The notes: a model not told the origin generated them from the sequence alone. Shown: positions 1-9,948, counted from the first letter of the stretch. The stretch is DNA of 64,000 bases from Magicicada septendecula (GCA_034769895.1 CM068370.1:43264844-43328843); one strand, 5' to 3'. Numbers and translations are program-made.

Positions 1-234
1 AAATAAGGACTATGAGTGTACTCGACAGGATCTCCCAGTATCGGCTGAATTGTTGGGAACATCTTTGCAGAATGGATGACTGCCGCATCTCCAGACAACT
101 ATGGAACTATAAGCCGAGAGGAGAGGAAAGGTGTGGGACGTCCGAGGAAGCGCTGGAGTGACCAGCTCTAATCTTTGCCTATTTGTGAACAAACCATCCT
201 TGGTTTAATCCTTGAAAATGATGATGATGATTAT
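1..234 (+). mobile_element. LINE 3' end, (ATG)n-tailed family, copy 1
   Basis: This is the last part of a non-LTR retrotransposon reverse transcriptase followed by its 3' tail. Translation gives the usual post-RT signature: QYRLN.WEHLCRMDDCRI, then LWNYKPRG, then (after a frameshift) a GRPRKRW-type motif. The tail is a short run of gatgatgatga at 218-231. The same family recurs at 9949-10435 and 48676-49361 on the minus strand, each ending in the same trinucleotide tail. The 5' side lies outside the window. The copy is a pseudogene with frame breaks. I cannot assign the LINE clade from the C-terminus alone. Confidence 0.8.
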
Positions 235-384
235 ACAAGCCACTGTAACAGTAGGAAATGTAAAAAAAGGACAGTAAGTTTTAGAAAAATAAATATAGCG
301 ATTACAGTATTTTGGAGCGTTTGCGAAGCAAAGAATGTCAAAGAGTCAGTGGCTGTAAAATACCGGTAGTATTATTATCAAAAT

Positions 385-560
385 GATTAAAAACCGGGCT
401 GTCAGGCCGTAGACCGGCTCTTACCCGGAAACGTTGTCGGGTATTGTTCTGCTAAGATCGGCAGTAACGGTTTCTGTTGCTTTTTGCGGCCTGGAAAAGA
501 TCCCCGAGGGTGGGATTCGAAATGTTGCCGACGACGGAGACGTCGCTGTTATATAGCAAC
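385..560. repeat. Diverged Penelope/hammerhead-type repeat fragment
   Basis: The start (accgggctgtcaggccgtag) resembles the accgggctgtttggccgtgg edge of the inverted element at 20534-20897 and the cggccaaacagcccg edge of the ACTTCC repeats. The rest holds short GC-rich inverted motifs but no recognisable open frame. It is probably an old fragment of the same superfamily. The evidence is one short shared edge. Confidence 0.3.
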
Positions 561-651
561 CGACCGCGGCCTAAGAGCTCAATTTCTTAATAATTTTTAT
601 AATATTGACACCGGCTGTGTAAGATTACGACAAAAAGTATCGGTAATATTG

Positions 652-1330
652 TATATTATTATTATTTGGTGTTCTGCCCTAAGGCAGGACTTCAAATGGT
701 AAATCCTCTCCAAGCTGTCCCATCGCATGCCAGTCTTTTTGTTTCTTTGTAACACCCTCTGATTTCAATGCTATCTATTAACTTCATTCTTCTACGCCCT
801 AATTTTTTTTTCTCCTCCTATGACACCCTCTATGGCAGTTGTAAGCAAGCAGTCTCTTCTTAAACAATGACCTAACCAATCCTATTTCTTATTTTCTATT
901 GCCTACAGGGTTTTTCTTTCTTCCCCTATTCTTCTTAAAACTTTATCATTCCTTACTTTATCAACCCACCTCACTTTTTCCATTGCTCGCCAAACCCACA
1001 TCTCAAATGCTTCTAATCTTTTCTCATCCTCTTTCCCCTGAACCATATAAAACAACGCTCCACACATAACATTTGGCCAACCTTTTTCTGAAATTCTTAT
1101 TAATTTTGCCACACAGCAGTCTTCGTTCCCATTAAGTGCCTCTTTCGTCAAAGCGATTCTTGCTCTAATTTCACGAGTGCAGAACATATCTTCACTGATC
1201 AGGCTTCCAAGATATTTAAACAACTCCACCTATTGTATTTTGTCTTGCCCTATCTTTATGTTTGCCCTTTTTCCTCCTCTGCTAATCACCATACACTTAG
1301 TTTTTCCTTATTAATCCTCATTCCATATTC
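652..1330 (-). pseudogene. LINE reverse transcriptase C-terminus, (TAA)n-tailed
   Basis: Reading the minus strand from about 1305 down, one frame gives KTKCMVISRGGKRANIKIGQ, an internal stop, then ELFKYLGSLISED (the conserved YLGS thumb motif). It continues through FEMWVWRAMEKVRWVDKVRN and VLRRIGEERK. After a frameshift the next frame gives IGWLGHCLRRDCLL and GRRRMKLIDSI, the zinc-finger-like tail usual after the RT domain. The 3' end is marked by a (TAA)n run read as ttattattattt at 655-667. It is dead: one internal stop near 1230 and at least two frameshifts. It is a separate family from the other LINEs here. Clade not determined. Confidence 0.85.
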
Positions 1331-1924
1331 CTCGCATACTAAATTCAAATCTCTTATTATATAGCATGGTTTAATAATAGTAGATTTTGCATGTAACAAA
1401 CTATAAACAAAATGGCTTACCACAGCGCAGGCGCACGTATAGTATACGTACAGTAAACAGCACATTTTATATGGAATATCTGATATGGGAACAAAGCATC
1501 AGCAAGCGGATTTCAGCTCTGATTATGTTACAGTCGATTTCACTCACTTTGTATAGCGCGCGGAATTGAATAGAAGGTTTTCATCTCTCTCTGCTCTGCG
1601 AGACTTCTCTGGCCAGCAAGAAATTTCCATTCAGGGACTTATTGAAGTTTAATTTCCATTCTGTCGCTTTTCTCATTACGTTGTTTGCATAATGCTTTCG
1701 CGATATTACTGCGTAATATTTTCACACTCACTGTGAATTTTGTATCCTTCACACAGTTAATTTGTTTTCAGATAACAGCAACTGATATTGTTATTACAGC
1801 ATCAAGTCGTGAATGCACTTATTCTTCCAATAAAAGCTGTTTACTAGAATGCTGTGACTAGTAAAATTCATGCTGAACATTGATTTAATTTTTTTTATGT
1901 TCTTTTACTTTTAGATTTATTTTA
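1331..1924. other. No gene seen
   Basis: AT-rich sequence between two minus-strand LINE remnants. I see no coding signature, tandem structure or clear terminal repeats. Confidence 0.4.
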
Positions 1925-2640
1925 TTTTTTTTTTTGTATCGGCCATCTAAGGACCACATGCCAATTTCAATTCTTTATTCTTTGTTCTTTTATTTTTCTC
2001 CAATATTCTTTCATCTTTTCACTGTGTCTCTTTTTCCTGTCTTCAGTCCACTTTGAACCACTTTGATTAAAAAACATCTCTTTTAATTGCTTCTTCTATG
2101 TTTATATTATATTTTTCTGAATCCTTTTGGACTTCTTTTATCCAACTTTATGTTGATTTCTTTTCCCGCAGGTATTCGAAGATCTGCTTTGTTGACCTAT
2201 TCTCGTCCATTCTGTATAAATGTCCAAAGAATAATAGTCTTCTTTTTCTCATTGTTTCTTTTATATTTTCTATACTTTGATATATTTCATCACTACTTCT
2301 TAATTTCCAACCTTCTGAAGTTTTTCGTGGGCCTAATGTTTTTTCTAATAATTCGTCTTTCCAATATTTCTAGTTTGTCAAAATTATAATTCAATGCTAG
2401 AAATTCACTTGCATATAGGCATTCTGGCTTCACTACTGTACTGTAATGCCTTATTTTTAGACATGTACTTTTTATTGTAAATATCTTTAGTTATACCATT
2501 TGCTCTTTACATTTTATGAATCCTTTCTTTTCTAGCAGATTTTTCGAAACCATTCTCTTGAATTATTTCCCCTAGATACTTAATCTTTGTTTTTAATCTA
2601 AATGGCTAACAAGGAGTTTTTAAAATTTGGTCTGAATAAT
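1925..2640 (-). pseudogene. LINE reverse transcriptase C-terminus, poly(A)-tailed family, copy 1
   Basis: The minus strand, read in shifting frames, gives IKYLGEIIQENGFEKSA (thumb YLG motif), VVKPECLYASEFLAL, LEILERRIIRK, TSEGWKLRSSDEIYQSI, then MRKRRLLFFGHLYRMDENR and SWIKEVQKDSEKYNINIEEA. This order is typical of the region after the RT catalytic core in LINEs. The 3' end is a GGCCGATAC motif followed by a poly(A) run (t-run near 1925-1935 on the plus strand). A second copy in the opposite orientation lies at 32715-33238 with the same GCCGATAC end. Several frameshifts and stops make it inactive. Confidence 0.8.
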
Positions 2641-2943
2641 TTTTCTAAATTATTAAATCAATCGCTAATCCTGTGTTATAAGCCTCGGCTCTCGATGTTT
2701 TTATCAACATTTCTCTGAACCTTTTGGCATATATATTATTTGAAACATTTATATTCCTATTCGTTCCTACTATAGCAATATATGTGAGTGCATTTATAGT
2801 AATGGTATGTATTGTGTTTCTGATATAGCTAAAATTAATTGTAACTTAGGCTACTGTAATAACAATAATTTATATATAACAACGAAATCATATTTTCCTA
2901 AATCATTATTAGATTTAAACATTATTTAAATTACAAAAGTCAA
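2641..2943. other. No gene seen
   Basis: AT-rich. No recognisable element; it may include decayed LINE or PLE sequence. Confidence 0.35.
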
Positions 2944-3250
2944 AAAAATATTTATCGATTACGCTGTGCAGAATGTGATGCTATTTATATCGGACAATGT
3001 GGCCGTGCTCTGAAACATCGCATTTCTGAACATAAGCAAGCGATTTTAAATAATACAACGAATACAGGTTTTATAGATCATTGGTTAAAATACAACCACT
3101 TTTTAGACACAAAAACATAATTGTACTGCATAACATAGACAAAGGTAAAAAATGGATTAATTGGAAATTCTACGTAGAAATTAGGATACCAATTAAAAGT
3201 AACAAAAATGTAACGAACAGACAGAATTATTTGTACATTCTTTGTTAAAA
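2944..3250 (+). pseudogene. Penelope-like element GIY-YIG endonuclease fragment
   Basis: Frame 2944-3120 reads IYRLRCAECDAIYIGQCGRA then LKHRISEHKQAI. This is the CxxC-YIGQ-GR-R-EH signature of the GIY-YIG endonuclease domain at the C-terminus of Penelope-like reverse transcriptases. After the stop at 3118 another frame continues with LHNIDKGKKWINWK and then YVEI, matching the LH..KG..LN..E.YEI block that follows the endonuclease core in PLEs. So the copy is broken by a frameshift. No RT domain is visible upstream. Related remnants lie at 14411-15304, 15735-16660, 34689-35607 and 40246-40480. Confidence 0.85.
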
Positions 3251-3686
3251 GCGGTTAATTTGTTTATTAATTTTAGAATTTTCATTCCTATTATACTTAG
3301 TTTGTACAGTCACTTGACCTTTCCTGTATTAGGTCTTCCACCGTACACACACCACCACGTGTCCTGAACACATGTTCACCCTCTCACACATTCTTTGTAT
3401 TTAGATGTTCTTAGCAGCTCTTTGAGAATATCATAATCGACTGAAACAATTGGCAGAGGTTAAGAATAACCTGTGAAACTACTAAGAGTTTGTGTCTTTT
3501 TAAAATTTTTGTTTGCATAATATGTTTTACCAAGTGCCCACCGAGTCATCAATCAATATCATTATTTAAAATACTGTTTTAACTAAATAAGTTTTACAGT
3601 CGAATTGATCGTCGTAATCCTGTACAAATAATCTATACATTCTGTTATAACGCTGTCCTCTAAAAATGTTTTCAATTCATCATAAC
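3251..3686. other. No gene seen
   Basis: AT-rich spacer between the PLE fragment and a solo LTR. Nothing recognisable. Confidence 0.35.
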
Positions 3687-3780
3687 GCTCACTTGAATTG
3701 TTGTAAGAGACTATCTTGTTGATTACAAATTATTAATTAACAAACAGAATTATCACTGTTGCACACCACTGTATAAAAAT

Positions 3781-3829
3781 ATTCCGATTAGCGCTTTCAA
3801 GCTTCACAGCTCATCGTCAGATCGGAAAT
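3781..3829 (-). ncRNA. Hammerhead-ribozyme-like motif, alpha family (left arm)
   Basis: On the minus strand: TTCCGAT, core CTGACGA, one extra T, a GAGCT/AGCTT hairpin with GTGA loop, GAAA, the palindrome AGCGCT overlapping GAAA's last A, then A and ATCGGAA. The 7-nt flanks TTCCGAT and ATCGGAA pair perfectly as helix I. Position 17 would be A. Known hammerheads share CUGANGA...GAAA. The extra base after the core is non-canonical. Confidence 0.5.
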
Positions 3830-3848
3830 CTGATTTCCCATCGTCAGA

Positions 3849-3897
3849 TTTCCGATCTGACGATGAGCTGTGAAGCTTGAAAGCGCTGATAGGAATA
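3849..3897 (+). ncRNA. Hammerhead-ribozyme-like motif, alpha family (right arm)
   Basis: Same layout as the left arm on the plus strand: TTCCGAT, CTGACGA, T, GAGCT-GTGA-AGCTT, GAAA. The 3' helix I strand has mutated (GATAGGAA instead of AATCGGAA), which puts G at the cleavage position, so this copy is probably inactive. Confidence 0.4.
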
Positions 3898-4073
3898 TTT
3901 TTATATAGTGGTGTGCAACAGTGATAATTCTGTTTGTGATTTTAACCACTAACACAACTTTCTTAATTAAAATTATTAGTTGTGATAATTAAATCTGGTT
4001 ATTAGTGATTTCAATGGTGCTTTGTATTTTGTTTCCACTGAACCATACAACGATCAGTTAGACCGTCATAACA

Positions 4074-4711
4074 ATATACTAGATTCACTCTTAACGGGTT
4101 TTTACTTTGCTGAAAGGAAAATTCGTAGTTTAAAAAACTTTGTACTTTATAAGTACGAATGTCACGTGTTTATATCTGAAACTACAGTGAAAGTTTTAAG
4201 AGTGTAAAATTTTACACATTTGACATGATAAGAGGAAAGCATAAACCTTGCTTTCGCATTTTATTTTGTTTTAACTTTTCAACAGAAACACAGTACGCTC
4301 TTCCATGTACTCTGTATATTACATTATTTTTTCCCTTGACATTTTAGGTATTTTACTCCCTGCACAAGAAACAACACGTAAAAAAATATGAAATTCGTGG
4401 TTTCACCATTTTAACTTGTGGTCCGTACAACATCACTACGCGTGGGTCTAATAAGTTTAGCGGGATACCCAAGGATTGGTATGTCAAAAAGAAGCCTTTA
4501 GAACATACGTAGTAATTTGTTTTACTATTTCTTGTTGAATTATCTTAACCTTAGATTTAAACTCAGATTAGTCGTACAGATTTACATTGTTTACATTGTT
4601 ATTATTGGACTAAAAATAATTTTACTGGCAGGTATAAAGATTATTTTGAATGGATACGTAGAATTTTTGTATATTAAGCAGTTAGTTACATTCTACTAAC
4701 TTTCTACTTTA
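4074..4711. other. No gene seen
   Basis: AT-rich. Short open frames here have no recognisable motif. Confidence 0.35.
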
Positions 4712-5262
4712 TAAGTCGTATAAATAAAGCAAAAAGGAGCATTTGCACAGTTAAGACCAGTATGGAGATCACCCCATATACGCAGCAAGACAAAACTCAA
4801 AATATTTGACTCAAATGTCAAATCGGTGTTGCTGTATGAATGTGAGGCCTGAAAAGTGACAAAGGACATTACCACAAGGTTACAGACTTTCATAAACCGT
4901 TGCCTGAGGTACACAATGAGAATTTGGTGGACAAAGACCATTTCGAACAGAGAGCTATGGGAGGCCACAAGTCAGAGTACCATCCAAATACAGATAAAAA
5001 AATAAAATGGAGGTGGATCGGTCACACCCTAAGAAGACCACCAGAAAATATCGCTAGGCAGGCACTGAATTGGAATCCGCAAGGTAGCCGCAGACGTGGA
5101 AGACCGAGAAACACCTGGAAGAGGACTATGGAAAGAGAGCTGTGTGGTGTCAACAAGACATGGAGGGAGGTGAAGGTCCTGGCAATGGACAGAACACGCT
5201 GGAGAAATTTCGTCGGGGCCCTATGTTCTACCTAGGAATTTAAGAACTTAAGTAAGTATAGT
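4712..5262 (+). pseudogene. LINE reverse transcriptase C-terminus, (TAAG)-tailed family, copy 1
   Basis: Starts within RINKAKGAF..QLRPVWRSP, then SNVKSVLLYECEA, TTRLQTFINRCLRY, MRIWWTKTISNRELW, and in another frame KWRWIGHTLRRPPENIARQA, LNWNPQGSRRRGRPRNTW, TWREVKVLAMDRTRWR. This is the conserved post-RT region of a LINE family with three copies here (also 11479-11990 and 24792-25495). The 3' end is a run of ttaagtaag units. Frameshifts between the two halves and a stop after CEA kill the copy. The tail repeat and identical C-terminal order make the family assignment firm. Clade not determined. Confidence 0.85.
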
Positions 5263-6199
5263 ATATTCTACAATATTTAAGTAAGTGAGAACACAAGAAA
5301 AATTATCGAATAATAAACAATAAAACGTTCTCTCTCATCAAAATATTAATGTATTTATTTTTTTCAGTATATTTTGTCATTTGTTACTTCACCTTATTAG
5401 ATGCAAAAACTAAATTTGTCGTACAAATACATGAAAATTGATTGTGAAGATAATTTAGTTGCCAAGTGTGGTATTTTCTATAGCAAGTAAATGGTTTGAA
5501 TTAACAGATTAAGTATTTAAATATTTATTTAATTTAAATTATATAAATATTAATTTTTCCGTGTACAGTGGAAAACGTTTAACGCGAAATGACGGGACCC
5601 ACCTCTTTTTTTGGGGATAAAAGTATTTTGTGTTAAAAGGACTAAAAGTAAAACAAACGGGCACAAATGAACAAATACTGTACACATTACTTACTTTGTG
5701 TATTAAAATAAAGGATTAAAGAATATTCAGAAGATATTTACATATACTGTAAATTATATTTAAATTTATTTAAATTATTTAATTTAGCGGAAGAATATCG
5801 GTAGCGGCAAGAACTCTTCAATTTTCCGTGTCAAGCTTGTCGGCACTCTCAAACCCATTCAAAGTTTTTAACTTGCACTGTTTTGAGATGTCCACTTGTG
5901 GATTTATTTATTATGCACCAATTGAAAGCCAGCAAAAAATTATTGTAAAATTTTTGTTAATTTTTTTGTTTTAAAAATGGTTAAATTTTTTTGAAACATA
6001 GTATACACGCACTCTAGCTGTCCTTAACTTAGTCTTACGATTTAGGTTTTCTTGTGCAGTAATGTAGTACGTCTTATACAGTCCCTATAGTGGCAATGTT
6101 CAATTATTTTTAAAATAGTCCGTAATTTTCGTTTGCACACAATTCTAACTAATTTATTTTCAACAGATTGTTTTAATTTATCAATGTGGTCAAACATTT

Positions 6200-7340
6200 C
6201 ATTTTCCGAGTTGGCTTCTAATAGTCGACGAACACAGATCAGCAGCGAGAGAATATCGGTAGCGGTAAGAACTCGTAAATTGTTCTAATGACTCCGAGTT
6301 GGCTTCTATTAGTCGACGAACACAGATCAGCAGCGAGAGAATATCGGTAGCGGTAAGAACTACTAAATTGTTCTAATGACTCCGAGTTGGCTTCTAAGAG
6401 TCGACGAACACAGAACAGCAGCGAGAAAATATCGGTAGCGGTAAGAACTCGTAAATTGTTCTAATGACTCCGAGTTGGCTTCTAATAGTCGATGAACACA
6501 GAACAGAAGCGAGAGAATATCGGTAGCAGTAAGAACTCGTAAATTGTTCTAATGACTCCGAGTTGGCTTCTAACAGTCGACGAACACAGATCAGCAGCGA
6601 GAGAATATCGGTAGCGGTAAGAACTCGTAAATTGTTCTAATGACTCCGAGTTGGCTTCTATTAGTCGACGAACCCAGATCAGCAGCGAGAGAATATCGGT
6701 AGCGGTAAGAACTACTAAATTGTTCTAATGACTCCGAGTTGGCTTCTAAGAGTCGACGAACACAGAACAGCAGCGAGAAAATATCGGTAGCGGTAAGAAC
6801 TCGTAAATTGTTCTAATGACTCCGAGTTGGCTTCTAATAGTCGATGAACACAGAACAGAAGCGAGAGAATATCGGTAGCGGTAAGAACTCGTAAATTGTT
6901 CTAATGACTCCGAGTTGGCTTCTAACAGTCGACGAACACAGATCAGCAGCGAGAGAATATCGGTAGCGGTAAGAACTCGTAAATTGTTCTAATGACTCCG
7001 AGTTGGCTTCTAATAGTCGACGAACACAGATCAGCAGCGAGAGAATATCGGTAGCGGTAAGAACTCGTAAATTGTTCTAATGACTCCGAGTTGGCTCCTA
7101 ATAGTCGACGAACACAGATCAGCAGCGAGAGAATATCGGTAGCGGTAAGAACTCGTAAATTGTTCTAATGACTCCGAGTTGGCTTCTAATAGTCGACGAA
7201 CACAGAACAGCGGCGAGAGAATATCGGTAGCGGTAAGAACTGGTAAATTGTTCTAATGACTCCGAGTTGGCTTCTAATAGTCAACGAACACAGAACAGCA
7301 GCGAGAGAATATCGGTAGCGGTAAGAACTCGTAAATTTTT
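6200..7340. repeat. 88-bp minisatellite, 13 units
   Basis: The word ccgagttggct recurs at 6206, 6294, 6382 and so on to 7262, exactly 88 bp apart (13 units, no indels). Each unit contains gtcgacgaacacaga, gcgagagaatatcggtagcg and gtaagaactcgtaaattg. Diagnostic variants (ctattag with actactaaa; ctaagag with gagaaaat; gtcgatgaac with cagaagcg; ctaacag) appear in the same order in units 2-5 and 6-9, showing a 352-bp four-unit duplication. Part of one more unit end precedes the array at 5783-5825. Not coding. Confidence 0.95.
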
Positions 7341-7604
7341 CGTGTCAAGTTCTGTGCCGTTTCTCATCACTTTCACGGTTTTAACTTGCACGGTTTTGGA
7401 GCGTCCATGTGTGAATTTATGTATTGCGCAGCTATTGAAAGCCAGCAAAAAATATTTTTGACACACTTTTTTCGTGTTAGCCAATATTTTGTAATTAAAA
7501 CTTTTGTGTTAATCGTAAAACTATAATTTTGTAGAAATAGAAGAAACGATCGGGACCTGACACATATTTCGTGTTAATCAATATTTTGTTGGAAGTTTAA
7601 TTAA

Positions 7605-7727
7605 GAAAGTTGTGTTAGTGGTTATAATCACAAACAGAATTATCACTGTTGCATACCACTGTAGAAAAATTATTCCGATTAGCGGTTTCAAGCTTCTCAG
7701 CTCATCGTCAGATCGGAAATTTTGTAG
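7605..7727 (-). repeat. Alpha ribozyme-like repeat, single unit
   Basis: One unit of the roughly 122-bp alpha repeat on the minus strand, nested in the pogo-like element. It runs from a TTTCCGATC head to the conserved cacaactttcttaat end. The hammerhead-like motif at 7672-7719 is well preserved: TTCCGAT, CTGACGA, T, a GAGCT/AGCTT hairpin with GAGA loop, GAAA, CCGCT, A, ATCGGAA. Helix I pairs over 7 bp. Confidence 0.75.
7672..7719 (-). ncRNA. Hammerhead-ribozyme-like motif, alpha family
   Basis: Core CTGACGA, one extra T, helix II of 4-5 bp with a GAGA tetraloop, GAAA, and a perfect 7-bp helix I (TTCCGAT/ATCGGAA). GCGCT has changed to CCGCT in the helix III segment. This is one of the best preserved alpha copies. 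Confidence 0.5.
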
Positions 7728-8092
7728 GTAAAACTTTTGTGTTAACCGTACAAACTGTAATCGTAAAATAGATGCAACGATCAGGACCCGAGTCACATTT
7801 CGTGTTAACCGATATTTCGCCTTAACCGTTTTCCACTGTATTTTTTTACTGCGTAACAAGTATTTTCATTGCGTTTCTACCTATTTTCCCTGTTTATTAG
7901 ACAAAATATCAAAACTGATTTCATTTTTACGCGACTGAACAGACGTAATCTGATAGGTTTCATATCCCTGGGCGAAAAGCTACTGGACTGGTGGCAGACA
8001 ATTAGAAGCTGTAATCACCAAACAGTTATTTGATAGTGTACAGGTTTGTTCGATGTGGTCAGGAAAGTAATTGTGGCGCCAAAAAACACATA

Positions 8093-8094
<2 letters not shown>

Positions 8095-8163
<69 letters not shown>

Positions 8164-8167
8164 TCCC
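8095..8167. repeat. (TC)n microsatellite
   Basis: Nearly pure CT dinucleotide run of about 70 bp. The Leu-Ser repeat frame it creates is not a gene. Confidence 0.98.
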
Positions 8168-8249
8168 TTTACAATTTAAAAACGCTCCTGAAATTTCTGT
8201 ACATAAATAATGTGATTAGAGAGATACTCTCTATCTCTCTAATAGTCAA

Positions 8250-8330
8250 ATAATCAAATAGTCATATAAAAGTTGGTGATAAATACTAACCGTATTTATC
8301 ACCAGCTTTTATATGACTATTTGATTATAT
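8250..8330. repeat. Near-perfect long hairpin
   Basis: Left arm 8250-8286 and right arm 8292-8330 are reverse complements with about one mismatch (gttggtgataaatac pairs with gtatttatcaccagc), separated by taacc. It lies just after the (TC)n tract. It could be a tiny foldback MITE or a young inverted duplication. No target duplication is obvious. Confidence 0.9.
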
Positions 8331-8571
8331 ACGTTAAGATGTTGTAACCTGCGGATTAAAATGTTGCTATGATTACGAAGCGTTGGAGTCCCTTATCATC
8401 TACGCTTAATGTACAGTGACGGCAGAGAAGAGACGAGGAGTTCTCAAGCAAAGCAAACATTATGTTTTGATGCACTTAAAAAAAACACAGTAGCTGAAAT
8501 GTGTTAACAAGAACGTTAACATCATCACATCTTTACAACGCGCCGTAGGCAAGGTGCTGCCTGTTCCGCCT
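8331..8571. other. Unassigned sequence downstream of gag
   Basis: Continues the minus-strand direction after the gag frame ends. I see no recognisable gag, capsid or protease motif, so the retrotransposon appears truncated or rearranged here. Confidence 0.35.
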
Positions 8572-9249
8572 TCAAAGATCCCCCCAGCTTCCTGGATCCC
8601 CCCTTCCGTATTGGCGTAAATACGTCGCCCAGTGCGTGCTTCCATCAAAGGTTGGGGCCTTGACATGAACTGTCCCTACTGCAGGGAAAGTTACTTTCTC
8701 TATTGACTTATTTTCTGCGTCTTTTTCTGTCTTTATTTTTGGTACAGTCTGTTCACAAAGGTGTTTTGTTTGTACCTTCAGGCACTGCACAACTTCTCTT
8801 TTAATTTGTTCTCTTATGTTTGCCATTGAGTTATCTACTGCAGATATTTTATTTGACACGGATTCTTCTATGACAGTTATTTTTGTAAACATCGATTCTT
8901 CAACAATCGAAACAGATTTTTCTATTTCAGCTATTTTTAATGTCATTGATTCTTGTACCTCCGATATATTAAGCTCACCTCGTTGGAGACCCAACTCTGC
9001 AGCGGTTTGTTCTTGTGTCTGCTTTTGCTGCTGTATTAACTCCTTGATGTCTTCTGTTTCACGTTTACGTCGTTCCTCTGTTTCTTCCTTTTCTTGTCTT
9101 AGTTCTTCTTTTTGTCTTTCTTCTGTTTCTAGCATTAATGCTTTCTGACATTCCTCAGCTTCTACTCTTTCCTGCCTGCGTTTTTCATCCTGTCGTTTTT
9201 CTCCTTCTTCCTGTGTCTGCCGCAGCAGTGTTTGTAAAGCTTCCATCAT
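8572..9249 (-). pseudogene. gag: Gypsy-type LTR retrotransposon gag, N-terminal part
   Basis: A 225-codon frame beginning about 105 bp inside the LTR end at 9354. Residues about 1-85 are a highly charged coiled coil (EEGEKRQDEKRRQERVE..., EERQKEELRQEKEE). Residues about 95-160 are heptad-like repeats (IAEIEKSVSIVEES, ITVIEESVSNKI). Near residue 197 is VKAPTFDGSTHWATYLRQY, matching the FDG..SW..Y..QF segment that opens the gag core of many insect Gypsy elements. After LRQY the family pattern (usually EAAAE.N.W) is lost and the frame reads GRGDPGSWGDL to a stop, so the protein is cut or frame-shifted about where the capsid-like domain should begin. No protease, RT or integrase follows. Gag function (RNA packaging in cytoplasmic particles) is inferred from family. 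The long plus-strand frame at 8816-9148 is its antisense shadow. Confidence 0.7.
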
Positions 9250-9334
9250 CTGACTGGGATCCGTGTTTACCGATTAATTACGAATCACACTCGTCTTGTA
9301 CAAAGTGTCCACTGTTTGCACTGTTAACCGTTTT

Positions 9335-9352
9335 ATCCCATTTCTGACACCA
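9335..9352 (-). promoter_or_regulatory. Likely primer binding site
   Basis: TGGTGTCAGAAATGGGAT on the minus strand, one base inside the LTR end (TCGTAACA at 9354). It begins with TGG, as expected for a sequence complementary to a tRNA 3' CCA end. I do not assign the tRNA. Confidence 0.6.
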
Positions 9353-9353
9353 C

Positions 9354-9891
9354 TGTTACGACGGTCTACTCGATCGTCGTAGGTACAGTAGAAACAAAGT
9401 AAGTACAAGACACCAATTAAGTCACTAATCACCAGCTTTAATTTTTACAGTAAAACAGTTCGTAATTAACAACACAGTCTACTACAACAAATCAAATAAA
9501 AATTGTTCACACGCAATATAATGTCACTAATATTAAACACAATTATATTACAATTATACCGCCCGATTATAAAACGCGACACTTCACTAATAACTACTTG
9601 GACGTACACAGTAATAACTCGAACCGCTCTGTAAATATATCGCAATAACACTGACTCTAAGGCCTCTGACGCCAGGTATTTACAGTCGCCGAAAATCTAG
9701 ACGATTCCTAATAGCGTCTTAGCGTCCGTATGAACTACGTAATTAACTGCGGCCTTGACACAGTCCGCACGGCTGGCGGCATTGAGAAGACTCTCGCAAA
9801 TGCGTCTACAAGCACGTACGCCACACGCTTACATTCTGGATCTCTCTGGAACGTTCGATAAACACGTAGATTGTTCTGTGACGTCGTAACA
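9354..9891 (-). mobile_element. Gypsy-type LTR (5' LTR of the gag remnant)
   Basis: A 538-bp LTR with 10-bp inverted ends: TGTTACGACG and CGTCGTAACA. It is next to a primer-binding-site-like sequence and gag on the same strand, so it is the element's 5' LTR. The same LTR family occurs at 58018-62722 (closest), 3687-4073, 13590-14023, 18490-18740, 18746-19996, 20168-21029, 27875-28445, 34070-34547 and 49921-50420. A TAAATA-type box lies on the minus strand near 9690. The bases just beyond the LTR are atatg; the partner LTR is absent. Confidence 0.85.
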
Positions 9892-9948
9892 ATATGTTTT
9901 TCCTACCCGTATGTAGGAAATTCCCTACCCGTACGAGTGTATGAAATT

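Larger units (their letters stand above)
3739..3969. repeat. Foldback element: two ribozyme-like units head to head
   Basis: The left arm (about 3739-3830) and right arm (about 3838-3969) are near-perfect reverse complements, so the insert folds into one long hairpin. It sits inside an LTR and is flanked by aaattattaatt (3727-3738) and aaattattagtt (3970-3981), a 12-bp target duplication with one mismatch. Each arm is one copy of the roughly 122-bp alpha repeat also found at 7605-7727, 17645-17752, 33240-33390 and 34558-34688. Each arm carries a hammerhead-like motif. Confidence 0.8.
3687..4073 (+). mobile_element. Gypsy-type solo LTR fragment (3' half) with nested palindrome
   Basis: Matches by eye the 3' half of the LTR at 13590-14023: cttgaattgttgtaagagac at the start, then ctggttattagtgatttc, gtttccactgaaccatac and a gaccgtcataaca end. 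These LTRs end in (CG)TAACA and, in full copies, begin TGTTACGACG when read on the opposite strand. A 231-bp inverted-repeat element interrupts it at 3739-3969. The 5' half of the LTR is missing. Confidence 0.75.
5566..7838. mobile_element. pogo/Tigger-like non-autonomous DNA transposon
   Basis: The ends are inverted: left CAGTGGAAAACGTTTAACGC from 5566, right (reverse complement from 7838) CAGTGGAAAACGGTTAAGGC, both continuing GAAAT. Both are flanked by TA, the target duplication of Tc1/mariner-pogo elements, and CAGTGGA starts are common in the pogo/Tigger group (established knowledge). No transposase frame remains. The inside is mostly a tandem 88-bp array (about 6200-7340) plus duplicated subterminal blocks: the sequence after the array (7325-7480) repeats 5810-5960, and 7490-7560 resembles 7735-7810. 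A ribozyme-like alpha repeat is nested at 7605-7727. Confidence 0.65.

Noticed and set aside
2087-2389. Plus-strand Phe/Leu-rich frame resembling a membrane protein
   Set aside because: Antisense of the poly(A)-tailed LINE remnant at 1925-2640.
6200-7340. CRISPR-like array of 88-bp spacing
   Set aside because: The whole unit repeats with no variable spacers.
8816-9148. 110-codon plus-strand frame
   Set aside because: Antisense shadow of the gag frame at 8572-9249.
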